A stretch of DNA of 64,000 nucleotides from Paenisporosarcina antarctica (GCF_004367585.1 NZ_CP038015.1:3540001-3604000), one strand, 5' to 3'; positions 53,363 through 62,991 are shown, counted from the stretch's first letter. Notes: generated by a model not told the origin, from the letters alone. A program made the numbers and translations.

Positions 53363-53968
53363 TTGGAAATATCAAATTCAAAAAACACTACAGTGAAATT
53401 CATGATCTTGGTGATCTTTTTTATTTCCCTTTTAAATTATTCACCTACTACTAGTTATGCTTGTTCATGTGTTGAGGCTAATTCTGTGAAAGATGAATTG
53501 GATCGTAGTTCGGCCGTTTTCTCTGGAGAAGTTATTGAAATTGTTGATAAAAATAAAAGTGCGTCCCTGCAATCTTCTAATGACCCCATTTCTGTTCTAT
53601 TTGATGTGGATGAATCTTGGAAAGGTGTCAATCAAACACAAATTGTGGTTTATACGGAAAGAAGTGAAGCAAGTTGTGGCTATGAATTTAGTTTAAACAA
53701 TGAATATTTAGTGTATGCACAAGAAATTGATGGCACCATTAAAGCGAGTTACTGTTCAAAAACTTCCCTTTTATCATTAGCTGAAGAGGATTTAATTGAA
53801 TTAGGTATAGGAGAAAAACCTACTGAACAAGTATCCATCGACTTAGACGTTAATGAAGGTGATGAAGACTCAACAAATAATTATCTACTATATAGTACTT
53901 CACTAATCGTGGTATTGTTATTGGCTGTTGCTGTAGTCAATATCAAACGACTTAAGAAGAAGCCATAA
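53363..53968 (+). CDS. Secreted TIMP-like protein with C-terminal membrane anchor
   Basis: 201 residues. TTG start behind AGGAGG; signal peptide to about residue 33 (ends TTSYA), then the mature protein begins CSCVEANSVKDELDRSSAVF, resembling the N-terminal CxC wedge of the tissue-inhibitor-of-metalloproteinases/netrin fold. Two further cysteines (SCGYEF, SYCSK) could pair. A C-terminal helix (about 173-193) followed by KRLKKK anchors it to the membrane. In animals the CxC wedge blocks metalloprotease zinc; bacterial homologues are unstudied as far as I know. Note the M48 and CPBP proteases elsewhere in the window, though linkage is not tight. Confidence 0.7.
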   Translation: MEISNSKNTTVKFMILVIFFISLLNYSPTTSYACSCVEANSVKDELDRSSAVFSGEVIEIVDKNKSASLQSSNDPISVLFDVDESWKGVNQTQIVVYTERSEASCGYEFSLNNEYLVYAQEIDGTIKASYCSKTSLLSLAEEDLIELGIGEKPTEQVSIDLDVNEGDEDSTNNYLLYSTSLIVVLLLAVAVVNIKRLKKKP

Positions 53969-54058
53969 GAAATTCAACAATGTACAACAATTAGGTAAAA
54001 AAGACTTCTATTTCTTTCGTTTCCCCATTTTTAATGAACTATCGAGCTAGTAAACCAA

Positions 54059-54106
54059 AATAAACCATCCCCACATAGCTCTACGCTGTGCTAGGGATGG
54101 TTTATT
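54059..54106. terminator. Bidirectional terminator between converging genes
   Basis: AATAAACCATCCC and GGGATGGTTTATT form a 13-bp stem serving the TIMP-like gene and the ABC ATPase gene. Confidence 0.85.
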
Positions 54107-54144
54107 ACATTCGCTAGGTTTTGTAAAATTACTTATCTTCTTGC

Positions 54145-54831
54145 CTACTCACTGACCACTTTTTCTTCCAAAACCAATACGCCATCAGTCATTTTATACA
54201 CCTTGTCGCAATAACTAATTAGTCGTATATCATGTGTCACAACAATAGTAGTCGTATTTTTACTTTTTGTTTCTGTTTTTAGCAGTTCCATCACTTCATA
54301 TGCACGGTCCGAGTCGAGTGACGCAGTTGGCTCATCTGCAAGTAAAATGGACGGATTGCTGTAGAGCGCTTTTGCTATTGCAGCACGTTGACGTTCCCCG
54401 CCAGACAAATCGGCTGGGTACTTATGTCGAAGATCGCTGATTCCCAAGTTGTCGTAAAGTTGTTCGAGTTGTTCTTTAGTCATATTGTCTTTTTTCACTT
54501 TGTCGAGCAATTTCATTTGGTTATCTACCGTCAGGAATGGCACGAGATTAGCCGCTTGCAAAATGAAGCCAATTTCTTGCAGCCTGATTTTCGAGCGTTT
54601 TTTTTCACTTAACTTCGTGATATTTTGGTTATTAATAATAACCTCCCCATCAGTTGGAGTTTGTAGACCGCCCGCAATCGTCAGGAATGTACTTTTCCCT
54701 GAACCAGATGGACCAATAACTGCAATTAGTTCGCCTTTTTCAGCTTGAAATTGTGTTTCTTTCATTGCATCTACTTTTTTGTGGCCAGTACCAAATGACT
54801 TCGTGACTTGATTCAATTCTAAAGTAGCCAT
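54145..54831 (-). CDS. ABC transporter ATP-binding protein (HrtA/LolD-like)
   Basis: 228 residues: Walker A GPSGSGKST, signature LSGGERQRAA, Walker B ILLADEPTASLD, H-loop VTHD. It follows the permease gene by only 3 bp. The pairing of a 355-residue FtsX permease and this ATPase matches HrtBA-type haem-detoxification pumps and other MacB-like export systems. Confidence 0.92.
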   Translation of the reverse strand: MATLELNQVTKSFGTGHKKVDAMKETQFQAEKGELIAVIGPSGSGKSTFLTIAGGLQTPTDGEVIINNQNITKLSEKKRSKIRLQEIGFILQAANLVPFLTVDNQMKLLDKVKKDNMTKEQLEQLYDNLGISDLRHKYPADLSGGERQRAAIAKALYSNPSILLADEPTASLDSDRAYEVMELLKTETKSKNTTTIVVTHDIRLISYCDKVYKMTDGVLVLEEKVVSE

Positions 54832-54834
54832 GAT

Positions 54835-55902
54835 TTATCCCCCAATCGCTTTCAACGGATCGATTTTCACTATGGTCCATACAGAAAACACAGCGCCCAT
54901 TATAGCTACGGCAATCAACACAAGACCATAAATTATTAAAGCGGTAATATCAAAGGATACCGGTACCGCTGCTGGTAGGAATGCTCCTGTAATGAGTGCC
55001 AATGCAAACCCTACTGCTACACCAATGACTGCCAAAATAAAGGTTTGGGCAATAACTGATCGTGATAAGTAGCCGTTCGAGATTCCCTGTGCTTTCATGA
55101 CACCAAACATGCTGATTTTTTGTACCGTTAATACATACAAGAAAATAGCTACAATGACAGATGAAATAACAAATAAGAAATAGATCATGAATGACAAGGT
55201 TAAACTTTGCTCCGTGTATCCAGGCAAGCTAGTAATGAACTCTTCCATTTCTACCACTTCAAGCGATTCACTATTTGTTACATTCGATAGATTATCTGTC
55301 CGTAACACGACACCATTAATCTGATCTTCATTCTCGCCTGCCGCTTCACCAAACTTCACTCGTTGAAACGACGCTAAGTCTCCATATAGCACTGGAGCCG
55401 CATTAAATCTTGCACCTTCCGTAAATCCAACGATTGTCAGCGTTTCCTCTGTTGAAGATAATTTCAACTCGTCTCCAAGTTTAAAGCCGTCATCTTTCAA
55501 GGCATCACTTGCAACGACTTCATTGTCAGCTGCAAACTCTTCACCTTCCGACACTTCCGGCATAATGAATTCTTCTTTTTTAATACCGAAAATGGATACA
55601 TTGGCTTTCTTATCTCCATTTGTAGCAATGGCATTCAGTTGCCCAATGACTGCGATATCATCTGCTTCAATATCGTCTAAATCTCCTAGTGTCATAGACG
55701 ACTGAGGCATACTCTTATCAGCTTCTTCCGTTACCACGATAGCTGTCGCATCCCATTTGTCTACAGCTTCTCGGTTGAGGTTCTCTAGGCCACTTGCAAG
55801 ACCCGACAGGAAGAATACCAAATACGAAACGAGCATCAGGACCCCCGTAATCAAGATAAAACGTAATTTATTTTTCATAATTTCATTCCACGCCAAAAAC
55901 AT
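54835..55902 (-). CDS. FtsX-family ABC transporter permease (HrtB-like)
   Basis: 355 residues: one N-terminal helix (about 12-33), an extracytoplasmic domain of about 200 residues, then three helices near the C-terminus (about 235-258, 285-310 and 320-345) ending WTIVKIDPLKAIGG. The start MFLAWNEIMKNKLRFILITG resembles HrtB, which expels excess haem. No HssRS-type sensor pair is adjacent, so the substrate is inferred only from overall layout. Confidence 0.88.
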   Translation of the reverse strand: MFLAWNEIMKNKLRFILITGVLMLVSYLVFFLSGLASGLENLNREAVDKWDATAIVVTEEADKSMPQSSMTLGDLDDIEADDIAVIGQLNAIATNGDKKANVSIFGIKKEEFIMPEVSEGEEFAADNEVVASDALKDDGFKLGDELKLSSTEETLTIVGFTEGARFNAAPVLYGDLASFQRVKFGEAAGENEDQINGVVLRTDNLSNVTNSESLEVVEMEEFITSLPGYTEQSLTLSFMIYFLFVISSVIVAIFLYVLTVQKISMFGVMKAQGISNGYLSRSVIAQTFILAVIGVAVGFALALITGAFLPAAVPVSFDITALIIYGLVLIAVAIMGAVFSVWTIVKIDPLKAIGG

Positions 55903-56145
55903 CGTTTCACATCCCAGTCATTAATTATCGTAAATAATCGTATTTCTATTAGTATGTTAATAAATTATTAGAACTTCAAATGATTTGCCTGACGGATGTG
56001 TCGGAAATGAAGTCAAATCGTGTACGAAGATTTTATTTTCCTCTTTTTTACAATAAATGAAACTTTATTGGTGTTTTCTTAGTAAGTATATATTAGTTGA
56101 ACATAGGACACCCCATTTGAAAATGTATTAAGGTGGTGAAATTTG

Positions 56146-56397
56146 ATGGGCTTTTGGAAGCTGTTTTTCTCTTTTATAATCACATATACATTAAGCAATT
56201 TAACGTTTCTACATATGGAGTTCTTCCACTACAAAATTTTTAGTGAACTCACTGTGATAAACTTAGCCAAATTATTAATTGAATTATTTATATTTGCATG
56301 TATTTACATGACTGTTTATTTCTTATTTGAACATGCTCCCAAATGGGTCATGCGTTATAAATATGATTTAGCTGAGAAAGAGCGTTTAAAACAATAG
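56146..56397 (+). CDS. Small membrane protein, 83 aa
   Basis: AAGGTGGTG lies 7 nt before the ATG at 56146 (a TTG at 56143 is also in frame). Two hydrophobic helices (about residues 4-22 and 40-62) are followed by a charged tail KYDLAEKERLKQ. No family recognised. It heads a plus-strand group with the 218-aa membrane protein. Confidence 0.55.
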   Translation: MGFWKLFFSFIITYTLSNLTFLHMEFFHYKIFSELTVINLAKLLIELFIFACIYMTVYFLFEHAPKWVMRYKYDLAEKERLKQ

Positions 56398-56456
56398 AAA
56401 TAGACTTTAATCACGACGGTTTGTGATTTTTAAAAGAGATAATTAGGAGGATTTCA

Positions 56457-57113
56457 ATGATAGTGCGTAACTTAAAAAAACTCTATATAGCTATTGGGAT
56501 TTTTATTTTGGTGATGATATTGAACTTTCCTTTTCCGCATGTGAAACCTTTTGCTGAAGCTAACTTTGGGATCATGAATATTTCAATCAGTTCTTCAAGT
56601 GGTTTGCACTATTTAGGCATTTTTTCGCTGGTATTATTGATTATCGGCATTTATTTCCTCGCTACTTCGTTAGAGAAGTATCGAGTTCGCCTCGTTATTC
56701 TTGCGTTAGTCGTTTATAGTTTATTGCCTCTTGTGATTGTCGAATCTTATCAAACTACCTTTGCTTCGGGCATATATGCCGTTAAATATGAGCAGGATTC
56801 TAGTAATTGCGAATTTGATAGGGTGGATGACAAGACGATGGCAGGTGTTTGTGAACTAACCTTTAGAAATTATAGTAATGACGATGTACATTTTGATGTT
56901 ACGTTTTATAATAAAGAGGATTTTGAATCGGATTCAATGATTTCACTCATGAATGAAGGCTCTCCATATAAGGTTTCATTATCAGGAAAAGAAACAAGAA
57001 CAGTACATTTTAATACCGAAATTGACATTTCCAACCTGAATGCATATACAAACGGCATCTTTTCATTAGTAAATATTCAAATTAGACAAGGGAAGAAGGT
57101 TAGATACTTATAG
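56457..57113 (+). CDS. Unknown membrane protein, 218 aa
   Basis: ATG with TAGGAGG 7 nt upstream. Three helices (about residues 8-25, 50-69 and 77-98) precede a roughly 120-residue polar domain with a Cys pair (SNCEFD, GVCELTF), probably outside the cell and beta-rich. It starts 60 bp after the 83-aa membrane protein. No family recognised. Confidence 0.6.
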   Translation: MIVRNLKKLYIAIGIFILVMILNFPFPHVKPFAEANFGIMNISISSSSGLHYLGIFSLVLLIIGIYFLATSLEKYRVRLVILALVVYSLLPLVIVESYQTTFASGIYAVKYEQDSSNCEFDRVDDKTMAGVCELTFRNYSNDDVHFDVTFYNKEDFESDSMISLMNEGSPYKVSLSGKETRTVHFNTEIDISNLNAYTNGIFSLVNIQIRQGKKVRYL

Positions 57114-57231
57114 AAAGGTATCTTCTTTTAATTCATCGAAATGGTCTTGCCAAGGTTGTTACTTTGTGAGCGAACTCAATAAAAGCCACTTAGTGGTACT
57201 CTCTTAATAAGATCTAGACAGGAGTGATCTA

Positions 57232-58047
57232 TTGTTTGAAGCAATGAAAATACGCCACTTATTTGGGTTAACACTATTATTACTGATTATATTTGGTATT
57301 GGAGGAATCTTTCTTCCATATACAGAGGATTTCGTTGGCGCAGCCTTTTCATTGATTTTGTATATAGCGGCACCTGTTGTATTCTTTCGTTATCATTTCC
57401 GCAAACAAGGTCGGTCGGTGCGTGAAGTAGTATTCACACAAAGGTCAATGGCATGGCTTCCGTGGTTACTAGGAATTGTCGGGATATCAATCGTATTTTC
57501 ACTTAGTATGTTTTGGTTACAATTGATAGCCTTATACCCTATCTTTCCTGGGTTTGTTGAATTTCTCTTACAGCCGTTTCCGATGCCTGAAAACCCAATA
57601 TACTTGATAGTATCCATACTTATTATCGCTATTATAGGTCCCATTTCAGAGGAATTTATTTTTCGTGGAGTTTTATTAAAACGTTTGATGAAGAAGACGT
57701 CTATGTGGGGCGGGATCGTCATTTCCAGTTTACTTTTCGGCATTTTGCACGCAGATATTATCGGTGCTTTCGTATTCGGTGTCGTCGCTTCCCTCTTATA
57801 TTTGAAGACTAGTAATTTATTGATTCCGATCATCATGCATATCCTCAATAATTCAACAGCTGTCATATGGATGTATGTAGCACCAACTTGGCCACAGTGG
57901 GTCGTTTACCAAAGCTCCGAACTATACGCAAATGCATGGCCAAATATGATTATGCTTGTGGTTAGTTCCATTTTAATGACATGGGTAGTCGTGCGCTTAG
58001 CTAGGGGATTGAGACGTAAGATACATGTAGATGAAATTAGTTTCTAA
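57232..58047 (+). CDS. CPBP family intramembrane metalloprotease
   Basis: 271 residues with about eight helices. Active-site motifs are SEEFIFRGVL (EExxxR), FGILHAD (FxxxH) and HILNNST (HxxxN). TTG start at 57232 with AGGAGTG upstream. Members include bacteriocin-processing or immunity proteins and Rce1-like proteases; nothing adjacent indicates the target. Confidence 0.9.
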   Translation: MFEAMKIRHLFGLTLLLLIIFGIGGIFLPYTEDFVGAAFSLILYIAAPVVFFRYHFRKQGRSVREVVFTQRSMAWLPWLLGIVGISIVFSLSMFWLQLIALYPIFPGFVEFLLQPFPMPENPIYLIVSILIIAIIGPISEEFIFRGVLLKRLMKKTSMWGGIVISSLLFGILHADIIGAFVFGVVASLLYLKTSNLLIPIIMHILNNSTAVIWMYVAPTWPQWVVYQSSELYANAWPNMIMLVVSSILMTWVVVRLARGLRRKIHVDEISF

Positions 58048-58226
58048 TTACGAAGATTCAGAAGAGGTTACAATGATAAATAAAAAAGAGAAGCCCGAAC
58101 TAAAAGGTTGAATGATGAACTAGGTGCTCTGGGCTCAGAAGTATTCTGTACTTAAAGAATATACAATTGAACAAAGGAAAAAGTCTTTCAAACATTTCTA
58201 AGATTGAATACTACTAAAATGCGAAA

Positions 58227-58430
58227 TTAATAAGAAGATCTATATAAGTTATAGCACTTATCTTGAATACGCTGTATTTCTTGGTATTTATTTAATAAGA
58301 TATCTAGTTCTTGACTGCAATTTACTACATGAGGATTTGTTAAGTCATGTTGTTTGGCTTTACTGTACATTTCCCTCTTCTTTATATTTATTTTCCCTAG
58401 CAATACAAGCTTAGTTAACACTATTATCAT
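58227..58430 (-). CDS. Spo0E-like aspartyl-phosphate phosphatase
   Basis: 67 residues. The region KKREMYSKAKQHDLTNPHVV followed by NCSQELDILLNKYQ matches the Spo0E signature (a helix, then SQELDxLLNxYQ). TGGAGGAAAG lies 9 nt ahead of the ATG. Family members dephosphorylate Spo0A or related regulators and delay sporulation, which supports a spore-forming host. Confidence 0.85.
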   Translation of the reverse strand: MIIVLTKLVLLGKINIKKREMYSKAKQHDLTNPHVVNCSQELDILLNKYQEIQRIQDKCYNLYRSSY

Positions 58431-58615
58431 CGTTTAACTTTCCTCCAATGTTAAGTTTATTTTGATTTTTTTATAGTTTAAAAACTATATTCATATCATA
58501 TAATAGATGTGATGTGAAAAATGTCGAAGCTTGACTCAAAACTAAATGTTAATAAATTTGTCACATTTATGAGATATAATTAGATATATATTACATACAA
58601 GCAGGAAGATAAATG

Positions 58616-58867
58616 ATGAATATTCGCCAAGGTGACTAACCGGGAATTGGAAAGAAATTTGAGATGATTACTAATCATAAAGACAAAGTGGTGATAATTA
58701 TTCATGATGATGGACGTCGTGAAGTACATCACTACAAGGATGACGACTATGAAGAAAGTATTTCAAGTGTGACATTTAATGATTCAGAGGCACGGCAAAT
58801 TGCCGGTATTCTTGGTGGGATGGTATATAAATCAATAGCACTTGAAACAAATTCAAGACCGAGGTAG
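58616..58867 (+). pseudogene. khtT: Broken khtT (regulatory subunit of a K+/H+ antiporter)
   Basis: Reading from ATG at 58616 behind GCAGGAAG gives MNIRQGD[15 protein letters not shown], continuing [15 protein letters not shown] and [20 protein letters not shown], which is the N-terminal domain of KhtT/YhaT-like proteins. A single T-to-A change (TTA to TAA) at codon 8 explains the stop. After ALETNSRPR the frame ends, so the C-terminal TrkA-C domain and the antiporter gene khtU are absent. An internal ATG at 58664 could still give a 67-residue fragment. Confidence 0.82.
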
Positions 58868-59234
58868 CACAATAAAAACAAAACAACAATACATCCTAAT
58901 AATTCTATTGTGAACGTTCTTTTTGCTGCCTTTTTTGGAATCATTTTAGCCATTTCAATCTTGAAGATATTAATACCATAGATGCTGAAATTGCCATTCG
59001 TAATGGCAAAAGAGGATGTTTAATGGTTCATTTCGTTAAACAATATAATGCTCAACATGGTGAACCAGGGGCCAACCCCCCATCAAAGTAAATGACGTTT
59101 TAGCTTTACTAAATTCCAGATTTCCAAATGAAATGAACCTCTAATTTCAAACGTGCGTAAAGAATTTCTGGAGTTATTTATAAAATTTAGAATAAATAAA
59201 GTTATTGATTCAATTCGAGAGGAGAATGCTTAGA
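58868..59234. other. Gene-free stretch with remnant frames
   Basis: No intact gene. The plus strand has two pieces of protein-like sequence without starts: one hydrophobic (VNVLFAAFFGIILAISIL, about 58907-58980) and one (DAEIAIRNGKRGCLMVHFV, about 58978-59091). They suggest further gene loss next to broken khtT. Confidence 0.35.
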
Positions 59235-59996
59235 ATGGATGAAATAAAATCTCTCTTAGTATTATGGCAAAGCAAAACAAATTTGCTTTATTATCATGTT
59301 GGTACGCTTTTTTTTTATGGCGAAGTGTACACATTTCAGTACACTCATCATCAAGATGCGCATCGTAATGTTGGTGAAGCGAGAAGAAATGGTTATCGAT
59401 TACATCCCGCTTTTCCTGAGTTGGAGATTGAATACACGTCCACTAATTTATTTTCAGCATTTGATCGACGCATTCCCTCTTCGGATCGAGTTGATTTTAA
59501 AGAAATCATAAAAAATCTAGGCCTTTCAGAACAGGCAGACCTTATGGATATCTTACGAGAAACGCGAGGTATGTTAGCGGGTGATAATTATAGTTTTGAA
59601 CAACCTATTCGACTTTATGAAGATCGGCATTTAAAGACAGGTTTTTATATAAATGGCATGCGTCATCGAGAACTTCCATCTACTTGGCCATTATTAATAC
59701 AAAAAGATAAAAACTTACGCTTTATTATAGAAGAAAAAAATCACAAAGACCCTCATGCTATACGAATTGAAAATGAAAGTGGCCTTCACCTAGGCTATGT
59801 TCCAGGCGTTTATGCAGAGGCAATTAAATCTTTAATTCAACAAAACATACTTTTGAGAATATCCATTACCGACATTCGTCCCCAATCCGCTCCTCAGTGG
59901 TGGGTTAGTTTATCAATTAAAGCAGATTTAATTGATGATCAAATCGATTTTGTTAACAAAACACAATTGAACGGATTGATACAGAACTCTGCATAA
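59235..59996 (+). CDS. HIRAN-domain protein with HipA-N-like N-terminus
   Basis: 253 residues. The first ~125 residues (YYHVGTLFFYGEVYTFQY, HPAFPELEIEYTSTNLFSAF, GMLAGDNYSFEQP) resemble the N-terminal domain of HipA-like proteins. The last ~100 (FYINGMRHRELPSTWPLLI, EEKNHKDPHAIRIENESGLH, LGYVPGVYAEAI) are a HIRAN domain, a fold that recognises DNA 3' ends in HLTF-like helicases. No kinase domain is present, so it is not a toxin kinase. The ATG at 59235 with GAGAGGAG upstream is chosen. Single-gene unit with its own terminator. Confidence 0.78.
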   Translation: MDEIKSLLVLWQSKTNLLYYHVGTLFFYGEVYTFQYTHHQDAHRNVGEARRNGYRLHPAFPELEIEYTSTNLFSAFDRRIPSSDRVDFKEIIKNLGLSEQADLMDILRETRGMLAGDNYSFEQPIRLYEDRHLKTGFYINGMRHRELPSTWPLLIQKDKNLRFIIEEKNHKDPHAIRIENESGLHLGYVPGVYAEAIKSLIQQNILLRISITDIRPQSAPQWWVSLSIKADLIDDQIDFVNKTQLNGLIQNSA

Positions 59997-60005
59997 TGTA
60001 AATTT

Positions 60006-60047
60006 TAATAATCCCACTATCTCAATTTAGATAGTGGGATTATTTTT
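60006..60047 (+). terminator. Terminator of the HIRAN-protein gene
   Basis: AATAATCCCACTATCT pairs perfectly with AGATAGTGGGATTATT and is followed by TTT. Confidence 0.92.
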
Positions 60048-60179
60048 CTTATTCACTAAAGTGTCTGACAACTCTACTATTATCTATAAATTTCGTGTCA
60101 CAAAGGACTTGTTTTCTTTTTTAACAAGTATATAATTCAAAGCATATCAACAATATGTAGAATTAACGTGGAGAATAAT

Positions 60180-61394
60180 ATGCGACCATATAATGAAAAA
60201 ATCAGTATTTATAATGGCATGGCATCGACCATTGCTTTGAACTTTTCGAATAATTTCTTTCCCATTTTTGCGATTACGATTTTAAGTGCCACTAATTATC
60301 AGGTGGGATTAATAAGCTCCCTCCCCCCTCTCATGGCGTTGCTTATGACCATTCCAGCTGCAATCCTACTGAACCGAGCGCATGAACACAAGAAACTCGT
60401 AGCCATGGCCATCCTGTTATCACGTTTAATGTTTATGCTCATTGTCGTACTCGTGTATTTGCCTTCTGAATCGATTCAAGCATGGGTTTTCCTGGTCATC
60501 ATTGCCCTCATGAGTATACCGAATACTGTCGCTACCATCGGCTGGCAAACCCTTATTAGCGGGATGATCAGTGAATCCAGGCGCGGACAATTTTTCAGTG
60601 ACCGTAACCGCTTGCTGACGATTGTTGGACTTGTATCTACACTGACTGTTGGGATTGTGATGAGAGACTCTTCCGATAGTGTAACTGCGTATCAAATTTT
60701 ATTTGCCATCGCATTTGGTTTTGGTCTCCTAGAAGCTTTTTTGTTAATGAAACATAAAGAAGATCCTGCTCATATAGAAGGACCTTTGGTAAGAAAGAAA
60801 TTGATGGATTGGTCCATTTTTCAAAATTCCGGCTATGTCTGGTTTTTAGTTGCTGCCGTTTTCTTCAACTTCACATGGCAAATGGCGTGGGGGATTTTTA
60901 ATATTTACCATGTGCGCATCGTTGGAGCGACCATCTTTTGGATTAGCATGTTTTCGGTTGGCAATATGTTGATGCAAATATTAACGTTCCCTCTTTGGAA
61001 AAAATGGGCTGAACGAAAATCGAATATACGCGTTTTTGTATGGGCAGCGCTCGGTATGGCTAGCACCCCATTTTTAACGGTATTGTCGACGAACTTGTAT
61101 TATTTAACACTCGTACAAACGATGTCCGGATTTTTCTTGTCCGGCGTATTGTTAATCTTGTTTAATTTATTGCTCGAAAAATCACCTAAAGCTACACGCA
61201 CTTATTGTATTACGACCTACAATGTACTACTCGCGTTCGCGGCTTTCCTGGCTCCGCAAATTGGCATCTGGTTATTAAATTCATGGGGAGTAGAATTGGC
61301 TATGTATTTCAACTCTAGTCTACGCTTACTCAGCGCCGCTTTATTTTTCATCGTGTATGTTCGACATGCACGTGGTTCAAAGGCTTCCTTGTAG
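60180..61394 (+). CDS. MFS transporter
   Basis: 404 residues with 12 helices. ATG at 60180 behind GTGGAG; the longer GTG start at 60168 overlaps that ribosome site. The loop between helices 2 and 3 (LNRAHEHKKLVAMA) is shorter than the usual motif A. No linked regulator or enzyme gives the substrate. Confidence 0.85.
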   Translation: MRPYNEKISIYNGMASTIALNFSNNFFPIFAITILSATNYQVGLISSLPPLMALLMTIPAAILLNRAHEHKKLVAMAILLSRLMFMLIVVLVYLPSESIQAWVFLVIIALMSIPNTVATIGWQTLISGMISESRRGQFFSDRNRLLTIVGLVSTLTVGIVMRDSSDSVTAYQILFAIAFGFGLLEAFLLMKHKEDPAHIEGPLVRKKLMDWSIFQNSGYVWFLVAAVFFNFTWQMAWGIFNIYHVRIVGATIFWISMFSVGNMLMQILTFPLWKKWAERKSNIRVFVWAALGMASTPFLTVLSTNLYYLTLVQTMSGFFLSGVLLILFNLLLEKSPKATRTYCITTYNVLLAFAAFLAPQIGIWLLNSWGVELAMYFNSSLRLLSAALFFIVYVRHARGSKASL

Positions 61395-61412
61395 CCTATT
61401 TACATAAAGAAT

Positions 61413-61440
61413 AACCGCCAGGCAATGTCTAGGCGGTTTC
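61413..61440 (+). terminator. Terminator of the MFS gene
   Basis: AACCGCC pairs with GGCGGTT over a 12-nt loop, with TTC following; moderately strong. Confidence 0.6.
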
Positions 61441-61466
61441 TTCATGTTTATTTGCCATTAAGAGAT

Positions 61467-61835
61467 TTAAACAGCAGTCATTTTTTTTAGAACTGTAAAA
61501 TAATCTGAATTCCTAATTTTATTGGTAGCTTGGAATATTAAGTGATTTAGAAATTCTTCTTCTTCAAAAAACTCTTCATCTACCATAATCCGACCCAATT
61601 CAATATTAACCATTTCGTTAATGTCAGACTCGATTTCGATTAATTCAGAGAATATGAATCCCCACTTTTTTTCTTCATATAATTTTCCGGATATTTTAAC
61701 AATACTGGAACTCACCATTGAAGAAGGCACAGAGTAATTATTTTTTATCCTAATTTTCGTTTCATCATTGTTCGCTGAAAATACAATTTCTTCATACCCA
61801 ATATCAAAACTCTTTTTAAACTCTACTTTATTCAC
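61467..61835 (-). CDS. Hypothetical protein, 122 aa
   Basis: GTG start with GAGGAGGAG upstream. Soluble, acidic protein with a predicted beta-rich first half and helical end (DEEFFEEEEFLNHLIFQATN). No signal peptide or motif recognised. Monocistronic on the minus strand. Confidence 0.6.
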   Translation of the reverse strand: MNKVEFKKSFDIGYEEIVFSANNDETKIRIKNNYSVPSSMVSSSIVKISGKLYEEKKWGFIFSELIEIESDINEMVNIELGRIMVDEEFFEEEEFLNHLIFQATNKIRNSDYFTVLKKMTAV

Positions 61836-61998
61836 AAATACTCCTCCTCAATCAAAGTTATTGATATTCCAAGTATGTAAATAGAAACCTCAGATTATAC
61901 CTATCAACCATAATTAAAGATAGAACGTAAAAGTCTACCCAATACTTTATAGAAGGAAAAAATGCTTGAAGTTGCTTGCTTCTGTTTCTTTTATGTAG

Positions 61999-62991
61999 TT
62001 AACGTACATTCTTCCCTGAAGTAAACTCAAAACGCTGTGTGATCGAAGGCTTTTTTAATGTAATTTTATCCGATTTCACGAAATGATTTGCAATCATCGA
62101 GCCTACAGATAGATTAATAATCATGTTAACCATCGGACCAATCGCTGCAAGTTCCCCGATAAATTCAAATGCTAATATAGCAGCAAGCGCAGAGTTACAT
62201 AACCCTACTTGAAAAAGAAGAGCACGAGCATCCTCCTCCCCAATGGAAAGCTTTTTTGCAATAAAATAAGCAGCTACCATCGGTAATACAACTTGAATAA
62301 AGGTTACAACCACTATAAGTGGCAAGATATCAAGCTCTAGGCTTATTGCTTTTGAACCATGACCTACTATTGTATGGATGATTAATAATAAGGCAACGGA
62401 AGATCCGAACCTTGTAATTAATCTAGAATGAGATGCTAATTGTGGGAGTAGACGCTGAATAACAAGTCCTATCCCTAAAGGTAGAAAAACAATGAAGAAA
62501 AATGATTGAAGTAACTTAAAGAAAGATAACGATATTTGACTTCCGGAAAGTCCGAGCATAGCAATAGGTGTGACAATTGGACTGATGGCAATATCTAGTA
62601 ATGATGCAGCGATTACTAGCGATGCGTTACCTCCTGCCAAAAACGTATACAATGTTGCTGCTGTACCACTCGGAACTGTTCCTGCTAAAATAATACCAGC
62701 TGCAATTTCTGGCTTAGAAGAAAAGAATCCATAAGCTAACCCAATCGATACGAAAACGGTTAGTGTCCATTTTAATAGAACAGCTAAAAATAGTTCTTTC
62801 TTTTTTGCACGAATTCCTTTAATTGCAGAAATATTCATTGAGAGACCCGCGAAAAATATGACTACCCCTAAGAGTAGGCTTGGAACCCATGGTGCCACCT
62901 TCCAATAAACAGGTGAAAGAAATGTAAAAATTGCCACTAAAACTATGAGTAGTGGCAGTCTTCTAGAAATCATATCAACTAAAATTCTCAT
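61999..62991 (-). CDS. Bile acid:sodium symporter (BASS) family transporter
   Basis: 330 residues with about ten helices. GVVIFFAGLSMNISAIKGI near the N-terminus, then GTVPSGTAATLYTFLAGGN and ALLFQVGLCNSALAAILA match the two crossed-helix sodium-site regions of the BASS fold. Bacterial members (PanS/YocS-like) take up organic acids such as ketopantoate. The ATG at 62991 with GGGGG upstream is preferred to the start at 63015. Confidence 0.88.
   Translation of the reverse strand: MRILVDMISRRLPLLIVLVAIFTFLSPVYWKVAPWVPSLLLGVVIFFAGLSMNISAIKGIRAKKKELFLAVLLKWTLTVFVSIGLAYGFFSSKPEIAAGIILAGTVPSGTAATLYTFLAGGNASLVIAASLLDIAISPIVTPIAMLGLSGSQISLSFFKLLQSFFFIVFLPLGIGLVIQRLLPQLASHSRLITRFGSSVALLLIIHTIVGHGSKAISLELDILPLIVVVTFIQVVLPMVAAYFIAKKLSIGEEDARALLFQVGLCNSALAAILAFEFIGELAAIGPMVNMIINLSVGSMIANHFVKSDKITLKKPSITQRFEFTSGKNVR

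Noticed and set aside
59235-59996. HipA-type toxin kinase
   Set aside because: Only a HipA-N-like domain is seen; no kinase motifs and no HipB partner.
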